A stretch of 64,000 nt of DNA. Origin: Hellea sp. (GTDB lineage Bacteria; Pseudomonadota; Alphaproteobacteria; Caulobacterales; Maricaulaceae). Position 1 is the first letter of the stretch. Each line of letters begins with the position of its first letter. The notes below the pieces were generated by a model that was given only the letters and a program-made list of their open reading frames with translations, was not told the DNA's origin and did not search any database. Made by a program: the position numbers and the translations under genes. The DNA is taken from contig JABABK010000002.1 of assembly GCA_014238285.1 (NCBI GenBank), positions 56,626 to 120,625 of the forward strand, given 5' to 3'. Of this stretch, positions 18,517 to 27,303 are shown piece after piece.

Positions 18517-19890
18517 ATGCATGAACTAAAAAGAATGGCACTCATAAGTGCATTTGCTTTGGCCTTAGCGGGTTGCGGCGAAAACGGGGACAAAACAAAG
18601 GTTGATGGAGAGGGAAGTGGCAACGACGCTGCGTTCGCTTCCACCTACCAAGCTTTTCCGTCCGAAACGACATTAATCACCAATGCCCATATTATTCTGG
18701 GCAATGGGGAGGCGATTGAGAGTGGATCTATTCTGGTCACCGATGGCCGTATCACTGCGGTTTCAGCCGATGCCATTGAGAGTGAGGGGGCAAACGTCAT
18801 TGATGCTCGCGGCCGTTATGTGACGCCGGGCATTATCGATATTCATTCCCATTTGGGGGATTACGCCTCGCCTGGAGTCAAGGCCCACAATGACGGAAAT
18901 GAAATCACAAGTCCTGTGACGGCTGAAGTTTACGCCGAACACGGTGTTTGGCCGCAAGATCCAGGATTTGACGAAGCGCTCGCGGGAGGTGTTACCACAC
19001 TCCACATTTTACCAGGTTCTGCCAATTTGTTCGGCGGACGCGGCGTGACTCTTAGAAACGTGCCGTCACGAACGGTACAAGGCATGAAGTTTCCAGACGC
19101 GCCTTATACCCTTAAAATGGCATGCGGTGAGAATCCAAAACGGGTTTACGGTGAGAAAGGCGGCCCTGGCTCTCGTATGGGTAACCTAGCAGGCTACCGT
19201 AAAAACTGGATCAAAGCTCAAGGATACAAAAAGAAGCTCGATGCTGGTGAAGATGTGGCGCGGGATCTGCAGCTAGAAACTTTAGCGGGCGTATTGTCAG
19301 GTGATATCCTTGTGCAAATGCACTGTTACCGCGCTGATGAAATGGTGCAACTTTTGGATGTTGCCAAGGAATTTGGCTATAAAATCACCACTTTCCATCA
19401 CGCGATCGAAGCTTATAAAATTGGCGATATATTAGCTGAAACAGATACCTGTGCAGCCATGTGGGCGGATTGGTATGGCTTTAAAATGGAAGCTTATGAC
19501 ACGATTCAAGAAAATGTGCCCTTTGTGCACGCTCAGGGCGCTTGCGCCATGATCCATTCGGATAGCGACATGGCGGTTCAGCGTCTCAATCAAGAAGTCG
19601 CCAAAACATGGGCTAATGGCAATCGTGCTGGCCTTGATATTTCAGAGGCTGAAGCTTGGAAATGGCTCACGCTTAACCCGGCTAAAGGCCTGGGTATTGA
19701 TAAAGAGACGGGCAGTATCGAAGAAGGCAAGCGTGCCGACCTCGTGCTTTGGTCTGAAAATCCATTTAGTACGTATGCACTTCCGGATCAGGTCTTTATT
19801 GACGGAGCGTTGATGTATGACCGCGCCGCGGGCCTTAAACCGAAAAGTGATTTCCGTCTCGGTCATCCCGGCGTCGGTAGTGAGGGTTAG
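18517..19890 (+). CDS. Amidohydrolase family lipoprotein
   Basis: 'ALAGCGEN' lipobox; 'GRYVTPGIIDIHSHLGDY'; C-terminal 'NPAKGLGIDKETGSIEEGKRADLVLWSENPF'. Confidence 0.88.
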   Translation: MHELKRMALISAFALALAGCGENGDKTKVDGEGSGNDAAFASTYQAFPSETTLITNAHIILGNGEAIESGSILVTDGRITAVSADAIESEGANVIDARGRYVTPGIIDIHSHLGDYASPGVKAHNDGNEITSPVTAEVYAEHGVWPQDPGFDEALAGGVTTLHILPGSANLFGGRGVTLRNVPSRTVQGMKFPDAPYTLKMACGENPKRVYGEKGGPGSRMGNLAGYRKNWIKAQGYKKKLDAGEDVARDLQLETLAGVLSGDILVQMHCYRADEMVQLLDVAKEFGYKITTFHHAIEAYKIGDILAETDTCAAMWADWYGFKMEAYDTIQENVPFVHAQGACAMIHSDSDMAVQRLNQEVAKTWANGNRAGLDISEAEAWKWLTLNPAKGLGIDKETGSIEEGKRADLVLWSENPFSTYALPDQVFIDGALMYDRAAGLKPKSDFRLGHPGVGSEG

Positions 19891-19899
19891 GGGATAGAT

Positions 19900-21171
19900 A
19901 TGACAAATTTTTCAAAACTACTTCTAAGTTCAGCCATTGTGATTGCCATGAGTTCTCAAGCGATTGCGCAAACCATATTTATTAATGACGCTACCGTCGT
20001 GACCAATAATGGAGACCGGCTTGAAAAGACCGATATTCTTATTCGTGGTGACCGGATCGTCAATATTGGAAAAAATATAGTTGCGCCTGACAATGCAAAG
20101 GTCATTGAAGGCGCAGGCAAGTGGGTAACCCCCGGTCTGTTCGGTGCCTTAACTAATCTTGGCATGGTCGAGATTGGAGCCGAGGATACCACAAATGATA
20201 CGTCAGCAAAAGACGCCGTGACATCAGTGTCTGATTTGGCCGTGGACGGATTTAATCCCAAGTCGCCGATTATTGGTAATACGCGGGTTTCAGGTGTGAC
20301 CCATGTCGCTATTACAGGCCGCCCGTCGCATAATATTTTTGCGGGAACAGGCTTCGTGGCTAATATGAGCGGCCACTTAGAATCCGTTGAACAGGATGAG
20401 AGTTTTATTTATGTGCAGCTTGGCTCTTGGGGAGGTAAACTAGCCGGCGGATCACGCTCTGCCGCTATGTCTCAATTGCGGGCAGCGCTAACAGATGCGG
20501 CGGCTTATCCGGCAAGATATAAGAGCCCAACCGATGGCGATGCATTGCCAAGGCGGGACGCAGCTTCACTCGCAAGAGCCGCACGCGGATTGATGCCTGT
20601 CGTGATCGGCGCCGACCGCGCTTCTGATCTTCTCAATATTATCAAACTCAAGCAAGAATTTGGGCTAGACGTCATCATCGCAGGTGCCGCCGAAGGCTGG
20701 ATGGTTGCAGATGCGTTAGCTGCGGCGGATATGAAAGTAATTATCGATCCGATGGCTAATTTGCCCGGATCGTTTGACGCCGTCGGGTCACGCCTAGATA
20801 ATGCCAAATTACTGGCGGATGCGGGCGTTGATATGGCTTTGATGAGTTTTTCAGAAAGCACGTCTCATAATGTTAGAGTCTTAAGTCAGCATGCCGGTGT
20901 TAGCGTGGCTAACGGCCTTGATTGGGATCAGGCATTTGCCGCGATTTCTTCAGTGCCAGCCGGATGGTTTAACTTGCCAAGCGGCGTTTTGAAGCGCGGA
21001 ATTGATGATGCGACAATCGTCGTGTGGGATGGTGATCCCCTGCAAGTCACAAGCGCGCCAACATTCATCATGATCAATGGTGTGGAGCAATCCAATCAAT
21101 CCCGGCAGCGGGACCTTAGAGATAGATATAACCCGACGCGGGATGAAACTCGCGCCCATAAATATAGATAA
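19900..21171 (+). CDS. Exported amidohydrolase-family protein
   Basis: Signal peptide; 'IRGDRIVNIGKNIVAPDNAKVIEGAGKWVTPGLFG'; 'SGVLKRGIDDATIVVWDGDPLQVTSAPT'. Confidence 0.82.
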   Translation: MTNFSKLLLSSAIVIAMSSQAIAQTIFINDATVVTNNGDRLEKTDILIRGDRIVNIGKNIVAPDNAKVIEGAGKWVTPGLFGALTNLGMVEIGAEDTTNDTSAKDAVTSVSDLAVDGFNPKSPIIGNTRVSGVTHVAITGRPSHNIFAGTGFVANMSGHLESVEQDESFIYVQLGSWGGKLAGGSRSAAMSQLRAALTDAAAYPARYKSPTDGDALPRRDAASLARAARGLMPVVIGADRASDLLNIIKLKQEFGLDVIIAGAAEGWMVADALAAADMKVIIDPMANLPGSFDAVGSRLDNAKLLADAGVDMALMSFSESTSHNVRVLSQHAGVSVANGLDWDQAFAAISSVPAGWFNLPSGVLKRGIDDATIVVWDGDPLQVTSAPTFIMINGVEQSNQSRQRDLRDRYNPTRDETRAHKYR

Positions 21172-21187
21172 AAACGGAGAAAAAATA

Positions 21188-23362
21188 ATGCGTATGAAAT
21201 TTTTAGTAACGGCAGGGATGGCAGCACTTGTCATGGCAGGCTGTAAAAACAAAGATACTGATGTGGTTGAAACAGTTGTCGTTGAAGCGCCTGCAATGTT
21301 TGAATTTGATAAAGCGGAACGTCCTGCCAATACACTACTCGCGGAATGGACAGGGCCTTTTCAAGGGGTGCCTGACTTTACAACTGCTAAGCTTGAAGAC
21401 CTAAAACCCGCTCTCTTGTGGGGCATGGAACGAAGCCTTAGCGAAGTCGATCAAGTTACGGCCAATCCAGCGGCGCCGACGTTTCAAAACACGATTGTTC
21501 CTCTGGAAAAATCCGGTGAAGATCTTGATCGCGTCTTCAGTTTTTGGGGCATTTGGTCATCCAATATGAATAGTGATGAGTTCCGCGCCATTCAAGGTGA
21601 AATGGTTCCTTTATTGTCAGACTTCTCATCAAAAATTAGCCAAAACGAAGCTTTGTTTAAGCGTATTAAAGCGGTTTATGATGATAAGGTAGCCTTTGCC
21701 AAATTAACGCCAGAAGAACAGCGTATTACGCAAAATAGCTATGAAGGCTTGGTTCGTGCTGGCGCGCTTCTTGATGAAGACAAGAAGAAAACTTATGCAG
21801 CGCTCGATAAGCGTTTAGCTGAGCTATATACAAATTTTGGTAATAACGTTTTGCATGATGAAGAAGGTTACAAAACCTACCTTACCGAGAAGCAAATCGG
21901 CGGATTAACTGAGGCGTTTACAAACTCGATCAAGGATGATGAGGGGCGTTATGTTATCTCGAATACGCGCTCTTCCATGGATCCGTTTTTGACATATTCA
22001 ACAGAGCGTGATCTTCGCGAAGTTGTTTGGAACAATTATTATAACCGCGGCGATAATGGCGATGAGTATGATAATAATGCCGTCGTCGCCGAGATATTGA
22101 AACTTCGCGACGAACGTGTCGGCCTCTTAGGTTTTGATAATTACGCTTTATGGCGCCTTCAAGACCGTATGGCGAAAACCCCTGAAAATGCGATGAAGTT
22201 GATGGAAGCGGTTTGGCCTGCGGCCGTTGCGCGGGTCAATGAAGAAGTGGCGGATATGCAGGCTCTGGCTGATAGTGAAGGGGCCAATATCACCATCGCG
22301 CCTTGGGACTATCGCTTCTATATGGAGAAAGTTCGCCAAGCTAAATATGATCTGAACTCTGATGAAGTGAAGGAATATTTGCAGCTTGATAATCTGCGCG
22401 AAGCCATGTTCATGGTGGCAGGCGAGCTGTTTAATTTTAACTTTACGCCAGTGGCAGAAGGCTCCGTTCCAGTCTTTCACGAAGATGTCAAAGTTTGGGA
22501 AGTTACGGACCGGACATCAGGCGAGAATATCGGTCTTTGGTATCTCGATCCATTTTCCCGTAAAGGTAAGCGCTCTGGTGCTTGGGCCAATTCATTCCGG
22601 TCTTATACGACATATGACGGCAAGAAAAATGTCCTCGCGACCAATAACTCTAATTTCGTCAAAGGCGCGCCCGGCGAACCTGTGCTAATTTCATGGGATG
22701 ATGCATCGACATTCTTTCACGAATTCGGACATGCCCTGCATTTCCTCTCATCTGATGTGAAATATCCATCATCAAATGGCGGCGTTCGGGATTATACCGA
22801 GTTTCAATCACAGCTATTAGAGCGTTGGCTCTCAACAGATCGCGTCATCAATAAATATCTGACCCATTACAAAACCGGTGAACCTATGCCGGCTGACCTT
22901 GTTGCTAAGATCAAAAAAGCCGCGACGTTTAATCAAGGCTTTGCGACAACGGAATATTTGGCGTCGGCTCTAATGGATATGAAATATCACACGACTGATC
23001 CTGAAGGCATTGATCCGGACAAATTTGAGCGTGAAACGTTGACAGAACTTGGTCTTCCTAAAGAGCTTGTCATGCGTCACCGTACACCTCACTTTGGGCA
23101 CGTGTTTAGCGGAGAAGGCTACGCCACCGCCTATTACGGCTATATGTGGGCGGATGTTCTAACATCCGATGCGGCTGAAGCTTTTGCTGAAAGTCCTGGC
23201 GGATTTTACGATAAAGGTGTCTCCAAGAAATTGGTCGATCATCTATTTGCCCCGCGCAATTCAGTTGATCCTGCCGAAGCTTACCGCGCCTTTAGAGGCC
23301 GTGATGCTGATATTTCAGCGCTCATGCGGGACCGCGGTTTCCCTGTTCCAGATTCTGAGTAG
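21188..23362 (+). CDS. M3 family metallopeptidase (peptidyl-dipeptidase Dcp-like) lipoprotein
   Basis: Zinc motif 'FHEFGHALHFLSS'; lipobox 'ALVMAGCKN'. Start moved from 21077 to the ATG at 21188. Confidence 0.92.
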   Translation: MRMKFLVTAGMAALVMAGCKNKDTDVVETVVVEAPAMFEFDKAERPANTLLAEWTGPFQGVPDFTTAKLEDLKPALLWGMERSLSEVDQVTANPAAPTFQNTIVPLEKSGEDLDRVFSFWGIWSSNMNSDEFRAIQGEMVPLLSDFSSKISQNEALFKRIKAVYDDKVAFAKLTPEEQRITQNSYEGLVRAGALLDEDKKKTYAALDKRLAELYTNFGNNVLHDEEGYKTYLTEKQIGGLTEAFTNSIKDDEGRYVISNTRSSMDPFLTYSTERDLREVVWNNYYNRGDNGDEYDNNAVVAEILKLRDERVGLLGFDNYALWRLQDRMAKTPENAMKLMEAVWPAAVARVNEEVADMQALADSEGANITIAPWDYRFYMEKVRQAKYDLNSDEVKEYLQLDNLREAMFMVAGELFNFNFTPVAEGSVPVFHEDVKVWEVTDRTSGENIGLWYLDPFSRKGKRSGAWANSFRSYTTYDGKKNVLATNNSNFVKGAPGEPVLISWDDASTFFHEFGHALHFLSSDVKYPSSNGGVRDYTEFQSQLLERWLSTDRVINKYLTHYKTGEPMPADLVAKIKKAATFNQGFATTEYLASALMDMKYHTTDPEGIDPDKFERETLTELGLPKELVMRHRTPHFGHVFSGEGYATAYYGYMWADVLTSDAAEAFAESPGGFYDKGVSKKLVDHLFAPRNSVDPAEAYRAFRGRDADISALMRDRGFPVPDSE

Positions 23363-23375
23363 AGTTGTAGATGAT

Positions 23376-23460
23376 GTCATCCCGGCCTTCGAGCCGGGAC
23401 CTTAGATGTTCACGGAAATATTTGAGGTCCCGGATGGTCGCTTCGCTCGTCCGGGATGAC
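23376..23460. repeat. GTCATCCCGG inverted-repeat element
   Basis: GTCATCCCGGCC...CCGGGATGAC ends. Confidence 0.75.
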
Positions 23461-23484
23461 AGCACTAGATTGGAGAAGCTGGAG

Positions 23485-24426
23485 ATGAAGTATTTTGCTA
23501 ACCGCGCTGTAAGCGTGGCCATTCTCTCCTTAGTGATGTTAAGTGCCTGCAAAGCCGAAGCGCCAAAACAATCCACATCTGAGCCTACTCCGGTTTCCGA
23601 AACCATTACAACTTATCTTCCAGCATCTATCCCGCTGCGTAAACAGCTTTCCTGCGTTCCCAAAGAAGCTGCCTTTGTGGCGGCCCATCGCGGCACCTCC
23701 AAGAAAAAGGACCTTGCCGAAAACTCTGGCTCATCTCTGAAGGCGCTTATCGACCGAGGTATTTTAATGGCTGAAGTTGATGTGGCAGGCCTGAAAGACG
23801 GCACGCATATTTTATTTCATGATGGTGTTTGGGAAGATAAAACCACCGGTAAAGGCGTGGTAGCCGCGACGACTTGGGATGAGGCCAAAGACTTTCTTCT
23901 AAAAGATACGGACGGAGACTTCAGCGCTGATCGCCTCATTACGCTTACAGACGCCCTCAATATTTCCAAAGACAGAATTTATCTTGAAATTGATTTCAAA
24001 TCATCAGCCAAATACGGCGCAGTCATCAAATCCATCCGTCAGGCGGATATGGCAGATCAAGTTATCCTGATTGCTTACAGTAATAAGCAAGCCCGTAAAC
24101 TCTCGTCTATGGCCCCAGAAATGCTCCTCTCTATCGGCGCAAAATCAGAGGCGGATATCAAAGCACTGCAAAAGCTCGGCGTGAAAAAAGGTAATATGAC
24201 CATTTGGAGGGGCCGAGGGCCTTATGAATCAGGCTTTATTGGATATCTCGACGGCGAGAATATTCCGGTTTTAGCTTGGCCTAATGAAGGTTTCGACCGC
24301 GACGCAGCTGCCGCGCCCGCTACGGTTATGGTCACGGATTATGCCTTGCAGAAAAGGTCAATCGAAGGACTAACCCCTAATGGACAAAAAGCCTATAAGG
24401 CCTGCTTAGCGGCGGATAGCAATTAG
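23485..24426 (+). CDS. Glycerophosphodiester phosphodiesterase family lipoprotein
   Basis: 'FVAAHRGTSKKKDLAENSGSSLKALIDRGILMAEVDVAGLKDGTHILFHDG' GDPD signature; lipobox 'VMLSACKA'. Start moved downstream of the repeat (GGAG before ATG 23485). Confidence 0.87.
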   Translation: MKYFANRAVSVAILSLVMLSACKAEAPKQSTSEPTPVSETITTYLPASIPLRKQLSCVPKEAAFVAAHRGTSKKKDLAENSGSSLKALIDRGILMAEVDVAGLKDGTHILFHDGVWEDKTTGKGVVAATTWDEAKDFLLKDTDGDFSADRLITLTDALNISKDRIYLEIDFKSSAKYGAVIKSIRQADMADQVILIAYSNKQARKLSSMAPEMLLSIGAKSEADIKALQKLGVKKGNMTIWRGRGPYESGFIGYLDGENIPVLAWPNEGFDRDAAAAPATVMVTDYALQKRSIEGLTPNGQKAYKACLAADSN

Positions 24427-24527
24427 AACCAAACACCTGATTTTGACATAAAAATGCCTATCACGGCGATGACGACAGATATAGCGAAGATGATAAAGAC
24501 TACCTTGGTATCCATGTCATTTTCCAT
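24423..24527 (-). CDS. Small single-pass membrane protein (about 34 aa), not on the ORF track
   Basis: MENDMDTKVVFIIFAISVVIAVIGIFMSKSGVWF*; AGGA 7 nt before ATG 24527; in-frame longer start at 24548. Confidence 0.45.
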   Translation of the reverse strand: MENDMDTKVVFIIFAISVVIAVIGIFMSKSGVWF

Positions 24528-24636
24528 ATAGCCGTCCTGTTTGAACATGGTCTAGCGGATGGTGATATATTGCGCACTTCACATTGCGGCGTTGATCATC
24601 ACATATGCGTGAGGTAATAAAAATTGAAGAAGAAAA

Positions 24637-24985
24637 GTGGAGGTTTCTGTTGCCAGCTACCTCCGAAGCCCGCCTTATCCAGCTAAAGGGATAAGGAGTT
24701 AAGAGCGAGTTGATCGCACTGCTTACGCAGCGAGAGCAAACTCATTAGCAGAATTGTCATTTGCAATTACTGTTATTAGGCATTTAACGATACCCATCCG
24801 AACGAAAGCTAACATTTTTAGACGTCTGTCGATCCTATTTCGGCCCCAGCAAAAACAGATTCGTAAAAAATCTGCTTATGGTGGAGCCGCCGGGTACCGC
24901 CCCCGGGTCCAGTCCGCTTATTATATGCGCGTTTATCGTCATATCTGGCAAGCCAGCTCCATCTATATAGGCGCAAACGATTAAA
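24637..24985 (-). ncRNA. ssrA: Circularly permuted two-piece tmRNA (ssrA)
   Basis: Minus strand order: acceptor piece ending GGGGGCGGTACCCGGCGGCTCCACCA (CCA at 24879-24881), about 30 nt intervening, coding piece starting GGGGCCGAAATAGGATCGACAG (about 24847), tag frame gcaaatgac...gctgcgtaa = ANDNSANEFALAA* (24723-24764). Outer ends approximate. Confidence 0.92.
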
Positions 24986-25021
24986 AATTAAAGACCTTTG
25001 ATCATTTCTAGTTTAATGAAT

Positions 25022-26140
25022 TTTCGGAATCACGGAGAGGTCATGTCAGAGCAGCTTAAATCCAGTATAAAATGGCTCTCAAAACTTGTGGCCATGGATA
25101 CCCAAAATGGGACGGGTGACGAGATTGCTTGTACGCAGTTTTTGGCGGGTGCTTTGAAGGCACACAGTCCTGATGAGCTTATTTTGGAAACGGCGCCGCG
25201 CTCTCGTGGAAAATTTGATAGCGGATATGTTTATGCCGGTTGGGGGCAACCAAAAGTTTTGCTCAATGTCCATATTGATACGGTTCCCGTAGCGGCGGGC
25301 TGGACCAGTAATCCCCATGAGCTAAGGGATAATGGTGACACATTGATAGGTCTAGGTAGCAGCGATATCAAAGGCGCTGCTGCGTGTATTCTTGCAGCAC
25401 TTGAAAACGCTACACCTCAAAACGTCGGCATATTATTTTCGGGCGATGAAGAGCATGGCAGCGAAATCATGCCAGCGGTTATTAATCGTCGACACTATGG
25501 CAACGCGCCAATGGCGATTGTCTGTGAACCGACGAGCTGTAAAATTGGGCGGCAACATCGCGGCATGCTGGCGTATGAAGTTAAGTTCTCAGGGAAGGGC
25601 GGGCATTCATCCTTGTCTGACATAACCGAAAGGCCGTTGCTTGATGCGACGCGGCTCGGAGCAGCCATCGGTGATTATGGGGATCAGTTTCTCGACTTCG
25701 GCGAAGAACCTTTCAAAGGGCTTTGTACCAATATCGGTTATTTGAAAAGTGATGGCGCTTATAACGTTATTCCGACTCAGACAGAGATTAAATTCTCCAT
25801 GCGGCCGCCTCCAGGTGATGCAGTCGCCGCCCGTGCTCGAGATCTGGAAGAAGTGACAAAACGAGTCGCGCCCGATGGCGAATTAAACCAAATTGTTCAA
25901 CTTGAACCCTTTGCTAGCCATAATGTAGACGCATTTGAGCCTATATTCCGCGAGATGTTTGACGTCGTTGATTTACCTTATTGGACTGAAGCCGCTTTGT
26001 TGTCGCAAGCAGGCGTGAACTGCGTAGTTTTCGGACCGGGTGATCTAGATCAAGCGCATAAGGCAGATGAATTTGTGCAAAAGGATCAACTCCGGGACGC
26101 GGCCATGATTTATCGGCGCGTTATAGCGGGAGAATTTTAG
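25022..26140 (+). CDS. M20 family deacylase (acetylornithine/acetylcitrulline deacetylase-like)
   Basis: 'VLLNVHIDTVPVAAGW', 'GLGSSDIKGAAACILAALE', 'LFSGDEEHGS', 'GKGGHSS'. Start in the ORF is uncertain. Confidence 0.82.
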   Translation, partial: FRNHGEVMSEQLKSSIKWLSKLVAMDTQNGTGDEIACTQFLAGALKAHSPDELILETAPRSRGKFDSGYVYAGWGQPKVLLNVHIDTVPVAAGWTSNPHELRDNGDTLIGLGSSDIKGAAACILAALENATPQNVGILFSGDEEHGSEIMPAVINRRHYGNAPMAIVCEPTSCKIGRQHRGMLAYEVKFSGKGGHSSLSDITERPLLDATRLGAAIGDYGDQFLDFGEEPFKGLCTNIGYLKSDGAYNVIPTQTEIKFSMRPPPGDAVAARARDLEEVTKRVAPDGELNQIVQLEPFASHNVDAFEPIFREMFDVVDLPYWTEAALLSQAGVNCVVFGPGDLDQAHKADEFVQKDQLRDAAMIYRRVIAGEF

Positions 26141-26145
26141 GCTTT

Positions 26146-27279
26146 ATGGATAAAGCTAAAAAGATACGAGATAATGTTATTCGTAGTCTATCTGCGATTG
26201 GCGCGGTTAAAGACGCGCGGTTTTATGCGGAGCTGTTTTCGAGTCAGGCGCCAGAAAAATTTGCGCTGATCGTTATTGATCCTAGATGTTTGAAAAACCC
26301 ATTACTTGAATCACTCATCGGGAATATGCGGATATTAAGCGATTTGGGCTTAACGCCAACGATCTTAATCGGCTCGCTCGACGCTGATCCGACGAGTATT
26401 CGGTTTCAAGCGCAGCGGCTATCTAAGGATTTAGACGGGGTTGGTGTTACCAATGTGAAGCTGAATACGGCGTCCTATGGTTTGTTTGAATCCATACAGA
26501 AAGTTGTCAGCAGTGGCCGGGTCTGTATTCTTGAGGATACGTCTTCACTAAAACTCAAAGAACTCGAAACCCTCGTCAAAAGACTCGTGCCGTCAAAGGT
26601 CATGTTTTTGCAGCCCTCAGGCGGTATTTCGCAAAATGGAAAACGCGTCACAGTTATAAATATTGATGACAAGAAGCAATTGAGCTTGAGTGATTTATCA
26701 CAAGGGCAGGAACGATTTTTAGATATGGCACAATCATTGTGTCGGATGACCGAAAAACGAACAGTTTATGTGATCGCTTCACCGCTTAATTTACTCCAAG
26801 AGCTTTTCACTGTTAAAGGATCCGGAACTCTTATTCGTCAAGGGGCCAAAGTTAAAGTCTACAAGACTCTAACAAAACTTGATCAAAACAAGCTATTGCA
26901 ATCCATAGAGTCTGGTTTTGATAAAGCTCTTAAAACCTCCATGAATGATTGGTCAGTTGAGAGCCTTATTATGGATAGCGAGTACCGTGGTGGTGCCATA
27001 TTAACGCGTTTAGAAGATATGACTTATCTGAGTAAGTTTTGGGTGACCAAAGAGGCGCAAGGCGAGGGGCTTGCCAGGGACATTTGGGACGTTTTGACGA
27101 AAAAGCAGGCAAAGTTTTATTGGCGCTCTCGCATGGATAATCCTTTTAATGACTGGTACGTTAAATCGTGCGATGGTATGCAGGTCGTAGGAGATTGGCG
27201 CATCTTTTGGCGGGGACTTTCACCGGATGAAATTACAAAGGCTATTTTGACCGCGCCGAATGCTCCGATAGACTTTTAA
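26146..27279 (+). CDS. N-acetylglutamate synthase of the NAGS/kinase fusion type, degenerate kinase-like domain plus intact NAT (DUF619) domain
   Basis: C-terminal 'GGAILTRLEDMTYLSKFWVTKEAQGEGLARDIWDVL...FYWRSRMDNPFNDWYVKSCDGMQVVGDWRIFWRGL' is the vertebrate-like NAGS NAT domain; N-terminal AAK-like fold by position. Confidence 0.8.
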   Translation: MDKAKKIRDNVIRSLSAIGAVKDARFYAELFSSQAPEKFALIVIDPRCLKNPLLESLIGNMRILSDLGLTPTILIGSLDADPTSIRFQAQRLSKDLDGVGVTNVKLNTASYGLFESIQKVVSSGRVCILEDTSSLKLKELETLVKRLVPSKVMFLQPSGGISQNGKRVTVINIDDKKQLSLSDLSQGQERFLDMAQSLCRMTEKRTVYVIASPLNLLQELFTVKGSGTLIRQGAKVKVYKTLTKLDQNKLLQSIESGFDKALKTSMNDWSVESLIMDSEYRGGAILTRLEDMTYLSKFWVTKEAQGEGLARDIWDVLTKKQAKFYWRSRMDNPFNDWYVKSCDGMQVVGDWRIFWRGLSPDEITKAILTAPNAPIDF

Positions 27280-27303
27280 TAATTATAAATAAGAAGAATA
27301 AGC

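Noticed and set aside
24754-24984. 76 aa plus-strand ORF
   Set aside because: Antisense of the tmRNA gene.
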